A stretch of DNA of 64,000 nucleotides. Origin: Solibacter sp039934035. Its GTDB lineage: Bacteria; Acidobacteriota; Terriglobia; Bryobacterales; Bryobacteraceae. Below, one piece after another: positions 26,461 through 35,412 of the stretch. The notes beneath the pieces are model-generated. The model saw only the letters and a program-made list of their open reading frames with translations, did not search any database and was not told where the DNA came from. The DNA lies in contig JBDTMZ010000147.1 of the NCBI GenBank assembly GCA_039934035.1, positions 108,654 to 172,653 of the forward strand, in the 5' to 3' direction. Each line of letters opens with the position of its first letter. The stretch's first letter is position 1. A program made the translations under genes and the position numbers.

Positions 26461-28428
26461 TCACTGGAACATCACCGACCCGGTGTTGCTGGTCATTCCG
26501 TCTACATCTACTCGAACATTGAGCGTGCCTGCTCCCGCAAGGGTTCTGGGCAGGATGACATTGACTTGGTCCAATCCCCTGTACTGCAGTTGCGGTCCTG
26601 CGTAGGATACCGGAAGAATGAACTCGCCGATGTGCACGGTGACCATCCCCGTCGAACTCCAACCGCGCACGCCGGTACCGTATATTACGAGCGAGAGGTA
26701 CTCGCCGTCGGCCCCGAACACGATCGGCTTGGGGCTAATGTTCCCGCCGGCATCGACCTGGAACACGGGTTCCCAGATCTGCGTCTGATCCGGCTTGCTT
26801 CGGACCAGCGATGCCGCTACAAGCCCGTCCGGATTCAAAGTGAACACCCCGGGGCCTATGGCGGCAAGGCGCAGTGGAACCTCCACGGCCGGCCACCCTT
26901 CCCTCCGCACCACAAACTTGGTGTCTCCAGCCATCAACTCGCCGGGGAGGACGGTGTTGAGCTGACCGGGCCCGCTGAAAGTGACCTCCACCGGCCGTTC
27001 AATGCCGCTGGCGTCGTTCACCACCACGGTCACGTCGGAGTCCTGTCCTCCCAGATCGACTCCCAGAATGGTTGCCAAGGATCCTGAGGCAAGCGCTCCC
27101 GCCCGGAAGGACGCTGCGTTGACCACACCGTCGGGCGCTATCCTCGGCGGGTAGTACTGCGGGAACAGATCGTGATTCGGCCAGACCGTCGCGGCAGCTA
27201 ATGCGTCCCAGATGGGCTGTGAGGTGTAAGCGTTGGGGTAAGCATGATCTTGAGTGGCGCCGTTAAAAACGAACGCATAGCAGAGGCCATTCGCAAAGCG
27301 GTAGAACCATGTATTCGTGCCCGGCGCGGCACCGCCGTGTGACCAGGTCACCCCGCCCATCTGCGCGACAACGAACAAGCCAAAGCCATACCAGTTGGGC
27401 GAACCCGGCACCCAGGTATTGCGGGGAGTCTCCGCCACCATGGATGCAAATCCTTGCCGGCTCAAAATCGCCCGGGGCCGCGTGCCATCCAGCATCGAGA
27501 CGAACTTGGCGAGATCGATCACCGAGCCGATCCACCCGGCGTCGGCGTCGTTCAAATCCATATCCAGAAGTCCGTACGGCGCAGGCTGCTTTTCCCGTGC
27601 CGCGGAGACACATGAGTTGACGGTTGGCGCGCCAGGATAGTCGTAGTATTTGACTTCGCCCGGCAACCGGCCTGCCAGGTGCGAGCTGCCGCGCTGGATG
27701 CGAGTTAACCCAAGCGGATCGAGGACCTTTTCCCGAACATAGGCTTCATATGCCTGGCCGCTTACCTTCTCGATGACGCGTCCCAGGAGCATATAGCCGA
27801 AATTGGAGTACGCAAAGCGCGATCCCGGATCGAAATCCAATCGCTGTGCCAGCATGTAGCGAATCATGGTGTCCCGAGAGGGCGGGAAACTGGTGTGCGT
27901 GGCGTTTGACGCATTCGCGGTGGGGTCGCCGATCATGGGATCGCCACTCTGGTCCCGGTCCCAGCCGCCAGTGTGATGCAACAGTTGACGTACCGTGATG
28001 TTGTGGAGGCGGCTGTCTCCCCACTTCCCGTTGTAGGGAGAGTATTGACTCAGGATGTCCCACACGGGCGTGTCGAGATCGAGTTTACCGTCTTCTAGCA
28101 GGCGCACGACGGCCGCGGCGGTTAGGGTCTTGGCGATACTTCCCCAGCGGAACAGAGAATCGGGCTGGACCGGCGTCTGCGCTTCGGCATCCGCCAAGCC
28201 ATAGCCACGGGCGAAGAGCAGGTGGCCAGCCTTGGCCACCGCCAAGGCTCCGCCCTTTACCCCATAGCGGGCGAGCGCCTGCTGCATTACGTCGTCCAAG
28301 GCTGAAAAAGCGGGTATGGCGGGTCCTGTCTGGGCGAGCGCCGCCGGAGCGGCCGCAGTAACCGCGAGCAAGGCCACGAGCGTCCAAACCCGGACCGCGC
28401 GGTGAACTGTCGACGCTGATGATTTCAT
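26461..28428 (-). CDS. Secreted serine hydrolase (beta-lactamase/class C fold) with TIGR03437 tail
   Basis: The 655-residue protein has a signal peptide (about 1-33, ending ALAQT), then a penicillin-binding-protein-like serine hydrolase domain with S97-I-A-K100 as the SxxK motif, 'HHTGGWDRD', and Y-S-N in FAYSNFGYMLLGRVIE. 'WSHGGAAPGTNTWFYR' supplies the third (HxG-like) motif. From about residue 420 comes a TIGR03437 module (NAASFRAGALASGSLATILG to the C-terminus) with repeated strands. The enzyme part probably hydrolyses an ester or amide outside the cell; the substrate cannot be told. The tail is a lineage-typical beta module found on unrelated secreted proteins and may serve in surface attachment or binding. 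Confidence 0.88.
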   Translation of the reverse strand: MKSSASTVHRAVRVWTLVALLAVTAAAPAALAQTGPAIPAFSALDDVMQQALARYGVKGGALAVAKAGHLLFARGYGLADAEAQTPVQPDSLFRWGSIAKTLTAAAVVRLLEDGKLDLDTPVWDILSQYSPYNGKWGDSRLHNITVRQLLHHTGGWDRDQSGDPMIGDPTANASNATHTSFPPSRDTMIRYMLAQRLDFDPGSRFAYSNFGYMLLGRVIEKVSGQAYEAYVREKVLDPLGLTRIQRGSSHLAGRLPGEVKYYDYPGAPTVNSCVSAAREKQPAPYGLLDMDLNDADAGWIGSVIDLAKFVSMLDGTRPRAILSRQGFASMVAETPRNTWVPGSPNWYGFGLFVVAQMGGVTWSHGGAAPGTNTWFYRFANGLCYAFVFNGATQDHAYPNAYTSQPIWDALAAATVWPNHDLFPQYYPPRIAPDGVVNAASFRAGALASGSLATILGVDLGGQDSDVTVVVNDASGIERPVEVTFSGPGQLNTVLPGELMAGDTKFVVRREGWPAVEVPLRLAAIGPGVFTLNPDGLVAASLVRSKPDQTQIWEPVFQVDAGGNISPKPIVFGADGEYLSLVIYGTGVRGWSSTGMVTVHIGEFILPVSYAGPQLQYRGLDQVNVILPRTLAGAGTLNVRVDVDGMTSNTGSVMFQ

Positions 28429-28496
28429 AGAATTCTCGGAACTCTCTCAGAGCGGCATCGCCTTCGTCCATCTCAGATAAACGGATTCCGAACTAT

Positions 28497-28502
28497 ATTA
28501 TA
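28497..28502 (-). promoter_or_regulatory. Possible -10 element for the serine hydrolase gene
   Basis: A perfect TATAAT on the minus strand lies about 70 bases upstream of the ATG at 28428. No good -35 hexamer is found 16-18 bases further upstream (the sequence there is GC-rich), so this is a weak call. Confidence 0.3.
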
Positions 28503-28673
28503 AGCTCGACCCGCCGTTCCGCATTGCGACTAGCGCCGGGCGTCAGCTTTGGGCGCAATTCCGACGGCCAGTGTTGCCTTTAAGTGCGTTCCCAACTTCC
28601 CCCACAATGACCGTATCCGGCGTCTCCTGTTCGAAGTCGCCGCAGGCCGACAGCTAACCTTCGGGCGTCCGCA

Positions 28674-28919
28674 GTGGCCCTGATTGCGAGCGCCCGCGCG
28701 CCGCGAGCGCTCCGGCTAGTGATGCCGTTGGCTCTTCGCCACGGATTGTCTGAGCTGTGGATCACCTGTAATCCTGAGAATCTTCCTTCTCGGCGGACCT
28801 GTGATTTCGTTGGAGCCGACCTGATAGAGATCATCGACTTGCCGCCGGATGTGGATATGTATCAAGAAGGCGAGCGCCAAAAGTGCAGATACAGACTCGA
28901 CCTTCTGACAGGCACATAG
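28674..28919 (+). pseudogene. C-terminal relic of a GNAT acetyltransferase
   Basis: From about 28695 the frame reads RALRLVMPLALRHGLSELWI, then TCNPENLPSRRTCDFVGADL, and later DMYQEGERQKCRYRLDL. This is the C-terminal half of a GNAT N-acetyltransferase ('LPLARRHGLNELWITCNPDN.ASR' pattern). The N-terminal half, including the first strands of the acetyl-CoA fold, is missing; the preceding 150 bases give no matching frame. The 245 bases upstream contain no gene. Confidence 0.65.
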
Positions 28920-29097
28920 GGCGGGCCGTCCTTCACTGGCGATCCACCCCCGAGGCGGCTGTTCCCCACCAAATCGCGTTCACGGGTTGGTTTGTTACGC
29001 CGTAAACGCATGTTCGCTGAAAACTCACGTCCTTTGCTCTAATGTTTACCCTAATCCTCGACCCGATACCTGCCGATATGGTTACCGGGATCGTTGT

Positions 29098-31431
29098 TTG
29101 CTCAGACGTATTGACAGTTCGACTTTGGTGTTGGCCGTGGAACACGCGGCCGATGGTGTCGTGCTGACCGATCCAGCCGGCGAGATCTTGTACGTAAACC
29201 CCGGCTTCACCGCTCTTACCGGCTATACCCCGGAAGAAGCTGTGGGGCGGAAGCCGAGCATCCTGAAGTCCGGGCTGGTGCCGGGCGAGGAATACGCGCG
29301 GCTGTGGAGCACGATCAGCAAGGGCGAAGTGTGGCAGGGCGAACTGGTGAACCGCCGCAAGGACGGCACCACCTATCGGGAGGATATGCGCATCGCCCCG
29401 GTATTGGGGAAGTCCGGGGAGATCACGGGGTACATCGCGTTCAAGCGGGATGTCACCGAACGGCGGGCCGCCGAGGAGGCGCAGCGCGTGCTGGCGGCCA
29501 TCGTGGAAAGCTCCGAGGATGCGATTCTCGCGCTTTCCCCGAGAGGCAAGGTGCTCACCTGGAATCGCGGGGCCGAATTGATTTCGGGTTATGTGGGCGC
29601 GGAAGTGATCGGCCGCTCCGCTGGCCTGCTGGTGGAATACCCGGAGGGCCTGTGCCGCTTCATGCAGCAGGTGCTGTCGGGCGGCGTGGTATCGCAATAT
29701 GAAGGCGTATGCCGGCACAAAGGGGGCAGGAAACTGGACGTGTCCGTCACCGGTTCTCCCATTCGCAACCGTGACGGAGAGATCGTAGCGGTTTCGGCGG
29801 TGTTGCGCGATGTCACTGCCTGGCGGAAGACGGACCAGGCGCTGCGCGAGAGCGAGGAGAAATTCCGCCAGTTGGCGGAGACCATCCGCGAAGTTTTCTG
29901 GATCGTCGACCCCCAAACGTACGAAGTGCAATACATCAGCCCGGCGTACGAGCAGGTCTGGGGCAGGAGCCTGGAAAGCGCCCATCGGGATCCCCTGTCC
30001 TGGCTCGATGCCGTCCATCCGGAAGACCGCGCCGCGGTGGACGACATGTTTCAGGCGCAGGTTGTGAAAAAGGCGGTTGTCGCGGAGTTCCGCCTGCGTA
30101 TGCCGGATGGTTCGGAGAAATGGATCCGCGACCAGGCATTTCCGGTAATGGACGCGGCGGGCAACGTGGTGCGCGTGGTGGGGTTGGCGGAAGAGATCAC
30201 GGAGCGCAAGCGCTATGAGAGGGAGCTGATTCAGGCGCGGGAAGAGGCGGACGCGGCCAATCAGGCCAAAAGCCATTTCCTGGCCAATATGAGTCACGAG
30301 ATCCGCACTCCCATGAACGGCGTGATGGGCATGCTGCAATTACTGCAGGAGACGGCGCTTACGGCGGCGCAGCGCGACCTGGTGAAAGTCGCACTATCGA
30401 GCGGCCAGATCATGATGACGCTGATCGACGACCTGCTGGATCACTCGAAAATTGAAGCGGGGAAGGTGGTATTGGAAGAGGTCTCCTTCGATCCGCGCGC
30501 CATGCTCGATCAGGTGACCCGCCTGGCCGGCGTGCCGGCGCGGAACAAGGGTTTGCGGCTCGAGTGCCGGGTCGCACCGGCGGTTCCGGCGCTGATTCGC
30601 GGGGATGTCTATCGCTTGCGGCAGGTGCTGACGAACCTGGTGGGCAACGCGGTTAAGTTCACGGAGCGCGGGGAGGTCACCGTTCGAGCAGAAGTGGAGA
30701 GTGCGGACGCCACCGCGACCACGATCCGCTTTGCGGTGAGCGACACCGGAGTGGGGATCTCCCCGGCACAGGTGCGGAGCATCTTTTCCGCCTTCGTACA
30801 GGCGGATGCCTCGACGACGCGGCGTTACGGCGGCACCGGACTCGGGCTGGCGATCAGCCGGCAGCTGGTGGAGCTGATGGGCGGCGAACTCTCGGTCGAG
30901 TCGCGGGAAGGCGCGGGTTCCACGTTCGGGTTCGCGGTGCGCTGCGGGAGGGCAGGCGCGGCGGAAGCCGGTGTTGCGAGCACGCTGCCGGCAACGTTGC
31001 CGGAGGCGCGGAAGCGGTCGGGCCGCATTCTGGTCGTGGAGGACAACCCCACGAATCAGAAGCTGGCCATGGCCCAGTTGCGGCGGCTGGGACATCTTCC
31101 GGTCGCGGTGAGCAACGGCGCCGAAGCCATCGAGGCTATCGGCAAGGACCAGTACGACCTGGTCCTAATGGATTGTCAGATGCCGGTGATGGATGGCCTG
31201 GAGGCTACGCGCCACATACGGGCGACGCAGCAGCGGCAGGTGCCGATTGTCGCTGTCACGGCCAGTGCGATGGCGTCGGACCGGGAGCGATGCCTGAACG
31301 GCGGCATGAACGATTACCTGGCCAAACCGGTCGATTTGAAACGGCTGGCGGAAATGCTGGATCGCTGGCTCCCGGAGATGCCGGTGGGGCAGTGCGAGGA
31401 GCTGCCTCTGCCGGCGCCAGAAGCTACTTAA
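29098..31431 (+). CDS. PAS-domain hybrid sensor histidine kinase
   Basis: A cytoplasmic-looking kinase with no membrane helix. Three PAS/PAC modules follow each other: first with 'AADGVVLTDPAGEILYVNPGF', second with 'SSEDAILALSPRGKVLTWNRG', third a PAS_3-like 'EVFWIVDPQTYEVQYISPAY'. Next are HisKA with His400 in MSHEIRTPMNGVMGM, an ATPase domain (NLVGNAVKFTERG, GGTGLGLAISRQLVE), and one receiver with Asp692 in LMDCQMPVMDG. The frame is open back to a TTG at 28987, but that leader shows no domain. The TTG at 29098, with CGGGA upstream, places the start just before PAS 1. The start is uncertain. The haem-, flavin- or ligand-binding state of the PAS domains cannot be judged. Confidence 0.88.
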   Translation: MLRRIDSSTLVLAVEHAADGVVLTDPAGEILYVNPGFTALTGYTPEEAVGRKPSILKSGLVPGEEYARLWSTISKGEVWQGELVNRRKDGTTYREDMRIAPVLGKSGEITGYIAFKRDVTERRAAEEAQRVLAAIVESSEDAILALSPRGKVLTWNRGAELISGYVGAEVIGRSAGLLVEYPEGLCRFMQQVLSGGVVSQYEGVCRHKGGRKLDVSVTGSPIRNRDGEIVAVSAVLRDVTAWRKTDQALRESEEKFRQLAETIREVFWIVDPQTYEVQYISPAYEQVWGRSLESAHRDPLSWLDAVHPEDRAAVDDMFQAQVVKKAVVAEFRLRMPDGSEKWIRDQAFPVMDAAGNVVRVVGLAEEITERKRYERELIQAREEADAANQAKSHFLANMSHEIRTPMNGVMGMLQLLQETALTAAQRDLVKVALSSGQIMMTLIDDLLDHSKIEAGKVVLEEVSFDPRAMLDQVTRLAGVPARNKGLRLECRVAPAVPALIRGDVYRLRQVLTNLVGNAVKFTERGEVTVRAEVESADATATTIRFAVSDTGVGISPAQVRSIFSAFVQADASTTRRYGGTGLGLAISRQLVELMGGELSVESREGAGSTFGFAVRCGRAGAAEAGVASTLPATLPEARKRSGRILVVEDNPTNQKLAMAQLRRLGHLPVAVSNGAEAIEAIGKDQYDLVLMDCQMPVMDGLEATRHIRATQQRQVPIVAVTASAMASDRERCLNGGMNDYLAKPVDLKRLAEMLDRWLPEMPVGQCEELPLPAPEAT

Positions 31432-31589
31432 TATGGGAGGCTGGCCCGGTCAGCAGGCTGAAATCCGGCTTGGCGCCGCACGCCGGGGCACCCGTGAAGG
31501 AGGCTGGCCCCGTCCACGATCCGTTCCACGATACGGTGCGCCTATTTTGTCTAGCCAGGAGCACGTGATAAGAATCGCTCCCTTACGGT

Positions 31590-31625
31590 CGCGGCTCCGC
31601 AAGTCTTTGAATCAACGGAGCCGCG
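31590..31625. terminator. Bidirectional terminator candidate
   Basis: A perfect 10-bp stem (cgcggctccg / cggagccgcg) with a 16-base loop lies between the convergent hybrid-kinase gene and the gene ending at 31641. It has no T-run, so the call rests on the stem and position. Confidence 0.5.
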
Positions 31626-31640
31626 CACGTCAGGCCGGCG

Positions 31641-32198
31641 CTAGCGAATGACCACGCCGACGTTGGCGGGCGAGATATCGAGCCGGTCGATGCGGTGCCC
31701 CAATTCGAAGGGGCGCGAGATCGAGGCATCGGGATACATCGGAGTCAGGAAGTTTTCGATCAGAAAGTCCAGGGTGCGGCCGTCGATCGTGATGCCGGAG
31801 ATTTCCACGCGTTCGATATCCACCGTGGCGCGGCCCGCGGACGAACGGATGCGAGCCGTGACCGTCACCGGCCGTTCTCCGTCAAGGAGCTTGGACATGA
31901 GCCAACCGGGCTGGCGCCCCGCCGAGCGCTCTAACCGGGCGAAATTGATCAGGGCGGTACCGGTGGCGAGATCCTTCCCGGCGCTGGAGACCCTCGGGTT
32001 GCGAACGCCCGCCGGAGCTTCATGGGTAACCACGGCATTCAATTCGGGATAGGTGAGAACCAGCCGCGAACCGGGACGCATGCGGCCGGCCTCGATGGCG
32101 TCGAATTTCTGCCTGGCACTGGTGTAATCGCTGTATGCGGCGACCGCCAGGGAAATACCGACTAACAGGATCCAGATTGCCCTAAGTCCTCTTCTCAC
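31641..32198 (-). CDS. Membrane-anchored or secreted protein of unknown function
   Basis: The GTG at 32198 is chosen because it gives 'VRRGLRAIWILLVGISLAVAAYSDY', a positively charged start followed by one hydrophobic helix; the frame is open a further 45 codons upstream with no sign of a domain. The 185-residue product has an exported domain. 'GSRLVLTYPELNAVVTHEAP' and 'RIRSSAGRATVDIERVEISG' suggest alternating beta strands, and 'FLIENFLTPMYPDASISRPF' follows. This pattern recalls lipid-binding DUF2993/AsmA-like barrels, but I cannot assign the family. Confidence 0.62.
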   Translation of the reverse strand: MRRGLRAIWILLVGISLAVAAYSDYTSARQKFDAIEAGRMRPGSRLVLTYPELNAVVTHEAPAGVRNPRVSSAGKDLATGTALINFARLERSAGRQPGWLMSKLLDGERPVTVTARIRSSAGRATVDIERVEISGITIDGRTLDFLIENFLTPMYPDASISRPFELGHRIDRLDISPANVGVVIR

Positions 32199-32409
32199 AA
32201 TGCTTAGGACGTGACGGCGGGGTTGGGGGTTGCCCGGAAAAGCGCGAAACGACTCACATGCTGTGGAAAACTCCACAACGCGGGGCCTACCGGAAGTCTG
32301 GCATTTCGGCAGAAATCCAAAAACTTCGCTCATCTATAAAGAGTTACATAAATTCAACCTCTGTTTTTGAAACGGTGGTCGCCGTGCATCAGCCGAATCG
32401 GAGATTCAT

Positions 32410-32958
32410 ATGTCTATATCTCTTATTGGCTGGTTGGTGGTTTTGGTGGCGGGACTTCTGGCCTGGCGCCTGGCGCGGAGCTGGTTCAAGGCCCGCGGTG
32501 AGCGGCTGGTGACTTGCCCGGAGAATCACAGTCCGGCGGGGGTGTCGCTCCAGGCCGGTCGTGCGATGCTCACCGGTGTTGGGTCGGCTCCAGAACTGCG
32601 GCTCAGCGAGTGCTCGCGCTGGCCGGAAAAAGCGGGATGCGGGCAGGAATGCGTGAGCCAGATCCGCGAAGCCGGTGCGGATTGCCTGGTTCGGAACATT
32701 ATCGCGAACTGGTATCGCGACAGGGACTGCGCCGCCTGCGGGCAGCCGATCGGACCGATCGATTGGACCGGGAGTCATCCCGCGCTGCGGATCGGAAATC
32801 AGGTGAGTGTGGAGTGGAATCAGATTCCTGCCGATAAGTTAACTGTGACCCTGGAGAGCGCGTCGGCACTTTGTTTCGCGTGCCACACGGCCAACCGGAT
32901 GGTTCATGATCACCCGGAATTGGTGATCGACCGTCATCGTCCCGGTATTTCTACGTAA
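32410..32958 (+). CDS. Cys-rich membrane-anchored protein of an acidobacterial hypothetical family
   Basis: The 182-residue protein has one N-terminal membrane helix (about 5-20) followed by K/R residues, which predicts that the rest faces the cytoplasm. Nine cysteines follow, at 36, 68, 77, 81, 92, 107, 110, 155 and 158. They include CPEN, CSRWPEKAGCGQEC, CAACG and CFACH. The last is a CxxCH sequence, but the predicted topology argues against haem c; a zinc or iron-sulphur site fits better. I recognise the pattern (CSRWPE..GCGQ.C..QI, then DCLVR, then WY) from hypothetical proteins in Acidobacteriota. The function is unknown. It lies 16 bases upstream of the HExxH protein gene. Confidence 0.75.
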   Translation: MSISLIGWLVVLVAGLLAWRLARSWFKARGERLVTCPENHSPAGVSLQAGRAMLTGVGSAPELRLSECSRWPEKAGCGQECVSQIREAGADCLVRNIIANWYRDRDCAACGQPIGPIDWTGSHPALRIGNQVSVEWNQIPADKLTVTLESASALCFACHTANRMVHDHPELVIDRHRPGIST

Positions 32959-32974
32959 AAGAGGCCCTTTTGAA

Positions 32975-33607
32975 TTGAAACTCGCATGGTTTTGTCTTCT
33001 TGCCGGAGTCCTCCCGGCATGGAGCGAAACACGGGGTGCAACGTTTGCCCCCATCGCACTGTACTTTAAGTTTCAGCAGCCGGCGCCGCCGGCCGTCCTG
33101 AATGCCCTGCAGCAGGAACTGAGCGCCATCATGGGGCCGATCGGGCTGCAATTCGAATGGCGGGATCTGGCAACCGCGGGGCACGAAGTGTCCGCCGAAC
33201 TGGCAGTCGCCTCGTTTATCGGCAGGTGCGATATAACGGGCATCAACGCCCACAGCAGGTTTGAAGGCGCCCTGGGCTGGACGCATATCAGCGACGGGCA
33301 GGTTTTGCCTTTCACCGATGTCAGTTGCGACCGTGTGCGCGAATTTGCGCAGTCCTCGTTGCTTTCGTTCCATGCGGAAGATCGGGAAATCCGCTATGGA
33401 CGGGCGCTGGCACGCGTTCTGGCCCACGAACTTTATCATATCTTCGCTAACACGGTCCGCCACGGGTCGATGGGCGTCGCCAAGGAGGCCTACAGCGTAC
33501 GGGACCTGTTGGGAGACGATTTCCAGTTCCGGGAAAAGGAGTGCCGTTTACTGCAAGCCAGCCGGCCGAAAATGACGCTGCCGGATTCGCCGAGCGCCAC
33601 ATACTGA
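32975..33607 (+). CDS. Secreted protein with zinc-protease-like HExxH motif
   Basis: The 210-residue protein starts with TTG (MKLAWFCLLAGVLPAWSETR), giving a clean signal peptide. AAAGAGG lies about 9-12 bases upstream. The C-terminal half carries H151-E-L-Y-H155 within ALARVLAHELYHIFA, followed by 'RHGSMGVAKEAYS', which resembles the third-ligand region of gluzincin or metzincin-like proteins. This suggests a small metalloprotease, though family assignment is not possible by eye. The N-terminal half ('ALYFKFQQPAPPAVLNALQQ') may be a prodomain. It follows the Cys-rich protein gene by 16 bases and is probably co-transcribed. Confidence 0.7.
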   Translation: MKLAWFCLLAGVLPAWSETRGATFAPIALYFKFQQPAPPAVLNALQQELSAIMGPIGLQFEWRDLATAGHEVSAELAVASFIGRCDITGINAHSRFEGALGWTHISDGQVLPFTDVSCDRVREFAQSSLLSFHAEDREIRYGRALARVLAHELYHIFANTVRHGSMGVAKEAYSVRDLLGDDFQFREKECRLLQASRPKMTLPDSPSATY

Positions 33608-33655
33608 GCCTCACGCTGGTCAGGGTGGCCAGTCGCTGAGCAATGTAAAAGCAAG

Positions 33656-33783
33656 GGGCCGCCGATGCACGCCGATGCACGCAGATAAGACGTTCTGAAC
33701 ACTGATGAACACAGCATCTTCTCATCTGCATCTTCTCATCTGCGTTTTCTTATCGGCGTGCATCGGCGTTCATCGGCGGCCCA
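33656..33783. repeat. Dispersed inverted repeat, copy C (long form)
   Basis: The left arm begins at 33656 with ggggccgccgatgcacgccg and runs to about 33690 (cagataaga). The right arm, about 33746-33783, reads as the reverse complement tgggccgccgatgaacgccg and so on. The arms match over about 35 bases with three or four differences. The middle contains direct repeats of catcttctcatctgc. The element lies between two convergent genes (33607 and 33806) and could also act as a transcription terminator. Confidence 0.78.
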
Positions 33784-33805
33784 TACTTCTCTTCCGCCAT
33801 CCCCC

Positions 33806-34813
33806 CTAATTCTCCGTAGGCATCTTCTCCGCCCGATCGATCACCAGCATCTCCACCGGCGCCCGCCGCCCTTCCAGCCGCAGACCGAGCTGCTCCCTGA
33901 CCGCCCGCTCCAACGACGGACCCACCGGACTCTCCGCCACCACCCCCGTCCCCGGCGCCGCCGGAGCTTCATCGGGCGTAAACGTCAGATTGAACGAGTA
34001 GAATCCCTTCAGGTCCGTCATATCCAGCACCGGACGATCCATCAGGCGCGACAGCACCACCGCCACATTCCGCATCGGCACCGCATCCGCCCCCAGGGTG
34101 CCGTTCGAGAGCGACGTGCTGCTCTTCCCGAACTGGCTTTCCTTCATCTTGTGCCCCCCCTTATCCAGCACCAGCGCATACACCGTCATCTCCTTCATCT
34201 CCCGGTGCAGCGTGACCTTGAACCGGTCGGCCAGCAGATTCTGCATCATAATCAGCACCTCGTCCCGCGTCGCGCCCGCCGCCATCGACGCCGTGACATT
34301 GTAGAGTTCGCTCGCCAGCCAGTCCGGCCCGGAAATTTGATACGCCTTCACCTGGTAGGCCTCGATAAGCATCTTCGTCAGACTGACATTGGTCATGGTG
34401 ACCCGCCCCGGATCCAACTTCATCGACGACGAGTAACTCTGACCTTGCGTCTCGGCGTGCTTCACGCTGGCCACTTCGAAGGTCCGCGGACCCGGCGTCG
34501 CATTGGCAGTCACCCGCTTCAGGAAGATCGCCTGCGTGCCGTTCCCCATATTGAGTTCGCCGCGCAGTTCGTCGTCCTTCAACTGCACCGCGACCTGGAA
34601 ACTGCCGATTGTGAAGCTGGCGCGATCGCCGTCCACCGTGCCGTTCTCAAAGAAGAGTTGCTGGTCTTTGGCCGTGGGACCCCCGCTGCCGCTCAGTTTC
34701 GTCCCGTCCTGTTTGAGGATCAGGTAAATCGGCGCGCTGGCCCAACTCCCGGTAAAATCGGCCGCGCACAGAGTGAGCGGCAGTAGAAAAGCGGCGAAGC
34801 GGAGTTTGCTCAT
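33806..34813 (-). CDS. Secreted TIGR03435-domain protein
   Basis: The start MSKLRFAAFLLPLTLCA (two codons after another ATG) gives a signal peptide. Residues of about 20-105 form a small beta domain ('FTGSWASAPIYLILKQDGTK', then 'GELNMGNGTQAIFLKR'). The rest is the TIGR03435 module: RTFEVASVKHA, 'YQVKAYQISGPDWL', 'LLADRFKVTLHREMKEMTVY' and the terminal 'RRAPVEMLVIDRAEKMPTEN'. It is a paralogue of the domain at 17753-18994 but has no M56 part. The function of the family is not established. Confidence 0.85.
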   Translation of the reverse strand: MSKLRFAAFLLPLTLCAADFTGSWASAPIYLILKQDGTKLSGSGGPTAKDQQLFFENGTVDGDRASFTIGSFQVAVQLKDDELRGELNMGNGTQAIFLKRVTANATPGPRTFEVASVKHAETQGQSYSSSMKLDPGRVTMTNVSLTKMLIEAYQVKAYQISGPDWLASELYNVTASMAAGATRDEVLIMMQNLLADRFKVTLHREMKEMTVYALVLDKGGHKMKESQFGKSSTSLSNGTLGADAVPMRNVAVVLSRLMDRPVLDMTDLKGFYSFNLTFTPDEAPAAPGTGVVAESPVGPSLERAVREQLGLRLEGRRAPVEMLVIDRAEKMPTEN

Positions 34814-34869
34814 AACCATCCTTGCCGAGGTCAGACGAGGTTTGCCGCGGAAAAGTTCCCTCAGTCCCG

Positions 34870-35412
34870 CTACAGCAACTTATAAAGTATGCTCGTCGCT
34901 TCGTACTCCGCGCCGCCGGGAGCCTGCGCATAGCGCGGGACCGCCCCCGCCAACACATATCCCATCGAAAGATAGAGCGGCTCCGCGCTATCCCCGCTCC
35001 GCGTATCCAGCGTCAGCAGCGTCCGCCCCAACTCCCGCGCCATCGCCTCCAATTCGCGCATCATCGCGCGCGCCACGCCCTGCCGCCGCGCCTTGGGATG
35101 CACCAGCAGTTTACTGACTTCGGCGCGGTGCGACTGGTTCGGCATGGTATCCAGATTGAGGTGCACGGTGCCGATCACTTCCTCCCCAACGCGCGCCACC
35201 AGCATGCGCCGCGACCCGTTCCGCACGCTGCGCAGCACCTTGGCCGTCCAATACGACCGCGCCTCTGCCGGCGAAAACGGCAGCACGAACCCCACGCTCG
35301 CGCCGCCCTGCACCACCGCGTGGAGAATCCCGCCCAAGTCGTCGAGATCGCTCTCCAGTTGCGGCGAGCCCGGCTGCCCCGGCCTCCATTCCTCGATCAC
35401 CACGTCCGCCAT
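34870..35412 (-). CDS. GNAT-family N-acetyltransferase
   Basis: The 180-residue protein is chosen to start at MADVVIEEWRPG (35412); the frame is open 75 codons further upstream without conserved content. It shows the GNAT fold with motif A, 'VSKLLVHPKARRQGVARAMM', which binds acetyl-CoA (R/Q-x-x-G-x-A), and a C-terminal strand 'TLLTLDTRSGDSAEPLYLSMGY'. The substrate is unknown; the closest general relatives are annotated as acetyltransferases acting on small amines or antibiotics. It lies upstream of the TIGR03435 gene on the same strand, with a gap of 56 bases. Confidence 0.88.
   Translation of the reverse strand: MADVVIEEWRPGQPGSPQLESDLDDLGGILHAVVQGGASVGFVLPFSPAEARSYWTAKVLRSVRNGSRRMLVARVGEEVIGTVHLNLDTMPNQSHRAEVSKLLVHPKARRQGVARAMMRELEAMARELGRTLLTLDTRSGDSAEPLYLSMGYVLAGAVPRYAQAPGGAEYEATSILYKLL

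Noticed and set aside
32955..32975. Haem c attachment in the Cys-rich protein (CFACH)
   Set aside because: The positive charges after the single helix predict a cytoplasmic location, where haem c is not attached; kept only as an open question in the findings.
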